DNA from: Reclinomonas americana ATCC 50394
Taxonomy: Eukaryota; Jakobida; Jakobea; Jakobida
Length of the DNA: 64,000 bases
Direction of reading: 5' to 3'
Assembly (NCBI GenBank): GCA_048213135.1
Contig: PS015061.1
Span: 77,381 to 141,380 of the forward strand
Every line of letters starts with the position of its first letter. The stretch's first letter is position 1. The notes under the pieces are model-generated. The model worked only from the letters and a program-made list of their open reading frames with translations. It was not told the origin of the DNA and made no database searches. Both the position numbers and the translations under genes were made by a program. This document shows, piece after piece, positions 58,210-64,000 of the stretch.

Positions 58210-60771
58210 TTAAACAATCACAGCAGTGACCGATTGCGGCGCACTTTCTGCTGGCTCGGCGGAGATCAGCGACTCCTGCTTTGGTCGCACCAGCGACGCC
58301 ACGTGGACCTTTTGTGCGCGGCCGCTCGGGTCCTCCGTGTCGCACCACTTGGGCTTCCATGCGCGCACCGACTCGCGCAGACCGCGACATGCCTCCTGAG
58401 CGCCGAAAAGCTTCTCGAAGATCTTGCGGTAGTAGTAGCCCTCCTTGGTCTTTGGCGGCTCGTACGGGAACACGTCGGCTGCGCGCTCCAACTCGGCGTC
58501 GGAAACCGATCGCTCGCAGTGCTGCGACAGTAAGTAAGTCAGCCACTCTCCTTGCTCTCTCTTGGGTGAACAGCTCACACACCTCCTTCAAGCCGTCGAT
58601 CCACGAGTAGCCGACACCGTCGCTGAACTGCTCCTTCTGTCGCCACAAAATGTCGTGCGGCAGGTACTCCTCGCCACAGAATTCCGGATCAAAGGCGTAG
58701 CGCATGACCCACTTTTCCATGCGCGGCCTGCCGTCGGCGGTCTGGCACACCTTGTGTTCGGGGTGGATGGTCATTGCCACGTCGAGGAAACTGGTTCAAC
58801 GAATGCAAGTCAGTGCTGGGCAAGTAGAAGACTGGGGGAGATGCTGGTAAGAGACGCAACTCGACATCGAGGAACGGCACACGCAGCTCGAGGCTCTGCG
58901 CAGCAGTCGAACGGTCACCACGCAGCACATCGGCCTTGCTCAGCCGCTTCACACGCTCCACGGTCTCCTTGTGGAAGGCTGCAATCAACAAAGAAGAAAT
59001 CGTCAGCGATACGGTTGTAATGACGGCGCGATTCGCAGCGAGATGCACGCACCGGCCTCTGACGGCGCATTGTGGAAGTACAGGTAGCCACCGAATACCT
59101 CGTCGGCACCCTCGCCCGACAGCACCACCTTGACGTCCTTCCGGGCCAGGCCCGAGATGAGGAACATGGGCGTGGAGGCGCGCACGGTGGTAATGTCGTA
59201 CGTCTCCAGGTGCCAAATCACCGTCTCCAGAGCGTCAATGCCGTCCTGCACGCACAAACACAAATCGTCGTCAGTTTGGCTGCATCCCATGTTCTGCACT
59301 CGCGCTTCTCATCACCTGCACGGTGAAGACCAGCTCGTGGTGAGTGGTTCCAAGGAAGTCGGCCACGCGACGTGCGGCCGGCAAGTCGGAGCTGCCCTCC
59401 AGACCGCACGCGTAGCTGTGGAACGGATAATCGGCCGGCAAGTGCTTCTTGGCGACACTGGCGACGAGACTCGAGTCGAGACCGCCCGAGATGAACACGC
59501 CGACCTGTCAGTTTGCGCCATGATGAGTGAGAACCAGGTGTGCAGTTGAATGCGTGGAGAGAGGGCGAGAGAGAGCAACAAACCGGCACGTCGGACATGA
59601 GACGGCGCACCACGGCCTTGGTGAAGGCGTCGTGAATGCCACGCAGGTCGGCCGCCTGGCCCGGCGACGGCAACCACGCCTCGTCGTAAAAGATGGGCTG
59701 GTACCACTGATGGAAGCCACCGCCTTGCTCTGGCGCCACGCGAGTGGAGCCCGCAATGCAGGAACCCATCTGTTGTCGTCCGAGAATCCAAAATGAGCGT
59801 GGAGTGATGAGAGAAGAAGAGAGAGAGAATCGACGCACAAAGTAGTGGCCCGGCGGGAACTCGGTGACATCATGGCAGTGATCCACCAGCGCCTTGGCCT
59901 CTGACGCAAACCACACACCTGCCACACACACACGAGTGTTCGGTTAGCGTTTTTCAAAACTCTTGATACTGCAGCTGTGTGCACTGCCACTCACCACCGT
60001 CGGTGCTGAAGCCAATGAAGAGTGCACGCACTCCAATGGGGTCACGGCCGGCCACAAAGCGTCCCGCACGCACGTCAAGCAGCACAGTGGCAAATTCCTG
60101 TTTGCGCGCGAATGTCAGTTGGGGCCTGGCAGTCATCAAACAATCAAAACGCGACAAAAATATGACACTCTAGCCCCCCCCAACACACACACACTGCTGC
60201 GCCACTGCTGCACTGCACTGCATGCATGCACTCAACTCCGCGCAACAGGTTGAAAAACGCCGACACGACGCTCACATCGCTGGTGCGTCCGAGGCAGTGC
60301 TTCTCGAACAACGGTGCCAACGTCTCGCAATCCGAGTGTGATCGCAGCCGCACACCTGCCAACTCCGACGCGCGCAGCTCCTCGTGGTTGTAGATCTCAC
60401 CATTGGTGACACCTGCGTGCGCACACAGATGTGAGTAGAGAGATAACACAAAGATTACGAGAGCACAAGGCGCAACTGAGCACAAGCTGCTTGGGCAACG
60501 AGTGATCGCCCGGGCGCACCTCCTCTGGCAGAGGCATACCATCGGCCTGGTTCGACATGGGCTGATGACCATGCACAGGGTCGACAATGGCAAGGCGCGC
60601 AAAGCCCATGGCCACCTGTCCGCAGGCGCTGATAAAGGAGCCCATCTCGTCGGGCCCGCGATGCACCAGTCGCTGTGTGCATTCCTCCACAAGCGCCTGC
60701 TGCGCTCGTCGGGCCTCGGCTGACACAGGTGTCTCCACCGCTTGCCCAAACAGTGCAAAGATGCCGCACAT
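58210..60771 (-). CDS. ASNS: Asparagine synthetase (glutamine-hydrolysing)
   Basis: The start is MCGIFALFG at 60771. Cys2 must be the mature N-terminus for the glutaminase, so the in-frame upstream ATG is rejected. Class-II amidotransferase blocks are [39 protein letters not shown] and [13 protein letters not shown]. The synthetase domain has the PPi loop [16 protein letters not shown], then [31 protein letters not shown] and KWVMRYAF, and ends at TAA 58212-58210. It makes asparagine from aspartate, glutamine and ATP in the cytosol. The protein is close to eukaryotic ASNS in length and order, with about ten introns and an unusually long Ala/Ser/Glu tail after the [13 protein letters not shown] segment. 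Confidence 0.95.
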
Positions 60772-61628
60772 GGTTGTTTGCTCACTGCTGCAACCGCGCA
60801 ATGTGTTACCACGCGAATGAGAGAGTGTGTGAGAGGAGGCACAGTGGCAGTCATGCGAGGAGTACAGACAGAGAGTAGGGAGAGAGAGATGAGGAGGATC
60901 AGTGATCGAGAGAAAATCTCAACGTATGCAGCAGTCGCCTGCCTTCTGTGTGTTCCAACTGACGCGTGCATCGCGCTCACCACATGAACTGTCACTCTCT
61001 CTCACACACACAGTCCCACAAGTGCACTCTCACTCTCTTATATGTGAACAGGGTGGTGTAGAGGAGAGCACACTGTGCGGGCAGTTGACGGTGAGTGCAT
61101 CGCGCGCGCTCACCTTTTCTCAGATCGTGATAAATCCTGTCCCGATTTCGTCCGTCCGATGTTTGGATGATTCCACTCATGCTCAACTGCGAAGCTCAAC
61201 CGCGCAAAGATCGAGCAGGCACACGAGGTATCATGCTCTTTGTGTATAGCTCGTCGCAGCACAGTGTGCGTGCAGTTGAGCAAGGCGATGTATTGGGTTC
61301 GAATTGGGCTAACTTTCGTCGGTATCGATCTGTGCAATCTTTTCAAACTCGACCTCGTTTCCTCTATGCAGCTGCGCTATGCTGAAAATGGAAATGGAGA
61401 GCATAGGGTTCGATCTTCAAATCCCTTTCCCGACGGCTCACCAAACGAAGAAACCGATACATTGCAGCAAAATCCTCTCTTCCTTTCTTTTCTTATGTTT
61501 TTGTGCGTGTTTTTTTGTGTTTCGGTGTGTGTATAATAGCGTGGGGGGAGAAAAATACATCCCGTCGTCATCGTCGTCAATGCAGATGACGACAGGGCGC
61601 GTGCGTGAGAGATGGTGGGTGGGGGGGA
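60772..61628. other. Intergenic stretch without a supportable gene
   Basis: 857 nt between divergent/tandem neighbours. It contains short GA and CA runs and a TC-rich to T-rich segment at about 61480-61540. GGTTCGA-type strings near 61289 and 61408 recall a tRNA B box, but no cloverleaf can be drawn around them. No conserved reading frame is seen. Confidence 0.5.
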
Positions 61629-62734
61629 TCAACGATAGACGAATCGTCGATACTGGTCGTGAGCCTCCGAGTACATGGGTCCCGACGGTTCGCTGCCGAG
61701 CAGCAGTGGCTTGCGCGGTGGAATAATGGGCGGGAGGCGCGTGGGCGAGGTGTTAGGTGCGGGTGTCTCCTTGGTCAGGCACTGGCGCCACTCGTTCACG
61801 TGCTCCTCCAACGGTTGCAGCGCGTACGTTCGGTAGCTGCATCACACACACACACATCAGCATGCATGCCTTGCCAGCAACAGCAACAACAACAAGGTAT
61901 AGACGACGACGACGCAACTCCTTGGCCTTGCGCTCGTACTGCACACCCTCGGGCGGCGTGAAATGCGCATGTGCCGTGCTCTCGGTCGTCGACGCCGAGG
62001 TACCGAGCTCAAAGTGCGTCGCACGATGGAAGCGTGCGCCCATCTGCCTCTTGGCGGGCGACGATGATCTGCGCGCGCCGAAATCCTGCCGCGTCGTGCT
62101 CTTGTCGACATCGCGTCGCCACTCCTGCACATCGGCCTCCGACGTGTACCACGACGAGTGATTACGGCGATTCTTGTCCACATGGAAGCGCTCCACCGGT
62201 CCCGTCTCCTTGAACGACAGCTGCGTGGTCGACTGCAACAACTCCGGTCCCACTATATATCCCAGTGCGAGATTCAGTTTCTCCGATATGTGTCACACAA
62301 GAAAACGCTCTTTTCCCCCAGCTGTAGACGCACCATCGTCGCCCAAGTGAAAGTGCTTTTCCCTCATGTACGCCTTGTTATCGGCGGCCGAGGTGGAGCG
62401 CACAGGCGAGGTGCTGGAGCCGCGTCCACCACTGCCCTGCAAGTCGGCCAGTGCTCGCGGGTCGCGGAACGACGCCTGCTTGGTGGTCTCCAGTGAGTGG
62501 CCCCACTCGCCGCCCTCATCGCGCAGAGGGATCGACGAGCGACCGCGATAACCGCGTGACTGCACATGCACACACAAAGATGCGAGTGAGAGTCAGAGTC
62601 AGAGTCAGTGTGTGTGGCTGTTGCGCAACATTCTCTGGCAATGAGGCCTCTCGTGCAGGCGGCTCCGTGTAAGGCTCTCTTCGGCGACGACGAGTGCTCG
62701 TGCCAAGTGTGTCTCCGAGTGCCACCGCAGCCAT
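61629..62734 (-). CDS. Possible axonemal/microtubule-associated protein with HFxLG repeats
   Basis: Starts MAAVALGDTLGTSTRRRRRE at 62734. Exon 1 ends at SLPEN before a GTTGCG donor at 62629, continuing with SRGYRGRSSIPLRDEGG. Later parts include ETTKQASFRDPRALADL, KAYMREKHFHLGDDG, ERFHVDKNRRNHSSWY, ARFHRATHFELGTSAS and YRTYALQPLEEHVNEW, ending at TGA 61629. The protein is short, basic, rich in aromatic-charged motifs and lacks a globular core. The repeated HF-x-LG element and TTxxxxF phrases resemble ciliary microtubule-inner-protein and SAXO-type families. If correct, the organism builds a flagellum at some stage. It is divergent from ELP4 across 224 bp. The family call is tentative. Confidence 0.5.
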
Positions 62735-62958
62735 TTTGTCTGAGTGTGAGTGTGAGAGTGTGTGTAATGCCCTGTTTCCGCGAGAGTGTTGAAGTAGTTG
62801 CGCGGAGAAGCAGTGTGAGTGGGGCAATGCAGAGCGTGCGAGATAGAGAGCAAGTCAACGCGCGCGAGCACGGCACGAATTGGCCTCTGTCCCTCGCTCA
62901 ATCATCGCGCACTTTTCCTCTCCCGCGCGCCTGTGCCTCGCTCTTAAGTGCACTGCAT

Positions 62959-63835
62959 ATGGAAGCCCGACGCACAGTGTTCACGCGGTGCGTTTGCAGT
63001 TCTCACATTTGCTCACACTGTCAATGTGCTCTCACTTGTCTGAGCAGCAAGGAACGCGCTCCTCCTCCGTCTGCGCAAGGTAGTGTGCACTCTCCTCCTC
63101 CTGCTCCTCCTTGCCTTCCTCTTCTTCTTCTTCTTCTTCTGCAAATGAGAGCATTGACATGAAAGTGTGATTGTCTGCAGCCCCCTCCTCCTCTGCTGCT
63201 CCAGCAGCTCCGACACTGCCCTCAGGCACCAAGCCATCTGTGCACAATGGACAGCTGCTGGTGTCGTCAGGACTCGCCGACTTTGACAGTTGCACACACA
63301 CACTCTCACACACACTGCACACATCCTCCACTCATCGTCTGGTGTCATGCAGAGCTTGCGGGTGGCGGCTTCCCACTCGGCTCAGTGATTCTCGTCACCG
63401 AGGACACGCACTCACAGTACTGTCACACACTGTTGCGGTACTTTGTGGCGGAGGGCGTCAGCTGTGGGCACACAACGGTGTTTGCGACGGCAGAGACGCG
63501 CGCAGAGGCACTGGAGTTGCCCTTCAATGTGTCGGCCAGTGAGAGTGCAATGGCGGCGGTGGTGGGTGAGAGTGGTGGTGGGAGTGGGAGTGCTGCGGCT
63601 GCGGAGGAGTCGGTCAAGGCGGAGCTGAAGATCGCGTGGCAGTACGGCAAGTACATTGAGGAGGAGCTGGAGAAGGATCGACGGAAGCGGTCCATGAATG
63701 TGCGATCGGCGCAGCATAAGATGAAGACGGGTGAGTAGGAGGGAAAGGGGTGAAGGAGAGAAGGGGAAGGGGAAAGGGGAAGGGGTGAGGGGGAAGATAT
63801 GTGGGTGGGTGCGAAATTGTCTCTTCGTTGTCCAT

Positions 63836-63894
<59 letters not shown>

Positions 63895-64000
63895 GAGAGT
63901 AGTAGGTGGTGGGTTGGGTGGTCGTAGTGTCGTCGTGTCGGTCGTCGTCCGTTCGTCGTCGTCGTCGTACGTAGTACGTACGTAGTGGTTGGTCGGTGGT
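62959..64000 (+). CDS. ELP4: Elongator complex protein 4 (3' partial)
   Basis: The probable start is MEARRTVFTRKERAPPP at 62959, after removing a small intron ending at CTGAGCAG. Later exons give GTKPSVHNGQLLVSSGLADF, then DKLAGGGFPLGSVILVTED, HSQYCHTLLRYFVAEGVSCG and HTTVFATAE, then KAELKIAWQYGKYIEE, all matching ELP4/PAXNEB in order. The last coding base in the window is near 63730. From there a GTGAGT intron with (GA)n at 63838-63892 runs to the window end, and the second half of the gene is missing. ELP4 forms the Elp456 hexameric RecA-like ring that binds tRNA and supports wobble-uridine (mcm5/ncm5) modification. One intron starts GTTGCA. Confidence 0.88.
63838..63892 (+). repeat. (GA)n microsatellite near the window end
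   Basis: A nearly pure GA tract in an ELP4 intron. The following about 100 nt to the window end are strings of CGT/GGT/TACG with odd composition, like the sequence before the gap at 33115. Confidence 0.9.

Noticed and set aside
60769-60801. Upstream in-frame ATG for asparagine synthetase
   Set aside because: The glutaminase needs Cys directly after the initiator Met, so MCGIF is the functional start.
61280-61440. GGTTCGA strings suggesting a tRNA gene
   Set aside because: No acceptor stem, D-arm or anticodon arm can be drawn at proper spacing on either strand.

Overview
The window is a gene-dense, intron-rich nuclear segment of a microbial eukaryote. I read about 21 protein genes on both strands. 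Introns are mostly 60-100 nt, coding third positions are GC-rich, intergenic gaps are tens to a few hundred bases, and there are many (GA)n, (GT)n and (GAA)n tracts. The gene content (USP34-type deubiquitinase, half ABCB and ABCG transporters, TRAF/TLDc protein, ML-domain protein, Elongator subunit, a possible axonemal protein) suggests a free-living, perhaps flagellate, protist. It may belong to the amoebozoan/apusomonad/opisthokont side of the tree, but the lineage is a guess. I saw no prokaryotic operons, CRISPR array, rRNA or convincing tRNA.

Layout. 1-4020 (+) is the 3' part of a large GRAM/PH-like protein. 4047-4700 (-) is an RGG/SAP-like protein with a TTDN1-type motif. 4839-7358 (+) is a 5'-nucleotidase-family metallophosphatase. 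7476-11071 (-) is an unassigned low-complexity Cys-motif protein. 11310-23315 (-) is a giant USP34-like ubiquitin hydrolase. 23495-24458 (-) is a coiled-coil/polyQ protein. 24624-27616 (+) is ribosomal protein L7a. About 27.7-29.7 kb holds a tandemly duplicated block with two small two-exon reading frames. 30854-34293 (+) is a TIS11/ZFP36 tandem CCCH protein. 34448-35057 (+) is a small single-span membrane protein. 35079-39955 (-) is TRMT2A. 40011-40778 (+) is a secreted ML/NPC2-like protein. 40798-43378 (-) is a TRAF-finger/coiled-coil/TLDc protein. 43603-47596 (+) is an ABCB half transporter. 47866-50939 (+) is an M1 aminopeptidase. 50997-52303 (+) is a METTL2/8-like tRNA m3C methyltransferase. 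52409-55059 (-) and 55381-58022 (+) are divergent ABCG half transporters. 58210-60771 (-) is asparagine synthetase. 61629-62734 (-) is a possible axonemal protein. 62959 to the window end (+) is ELP4, cut at the 3' side.

Genes together. Three tRNA-modification genes (TRMT2A, METTL2/8-like, ELP4) lie within 29 kb. Two ABCG genes share a 321-bp bidirectional control region carrying a perfect 17-nt inverted repeat next to both start codons. Three convergent pairs are separated by only 19-26 nt between stop codons.

The most unusual signals are about splicing. A recurrent GTTGCG 5' splice site is fixed in several genes by invariant protein motifs, and two genes appear to have an intron directly after the initiator ATG. 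Some introns are filled with minisatellites or a purine-only strand. Exon coordinates below were derived by eye from reading frame and homology; no transcript data were available.
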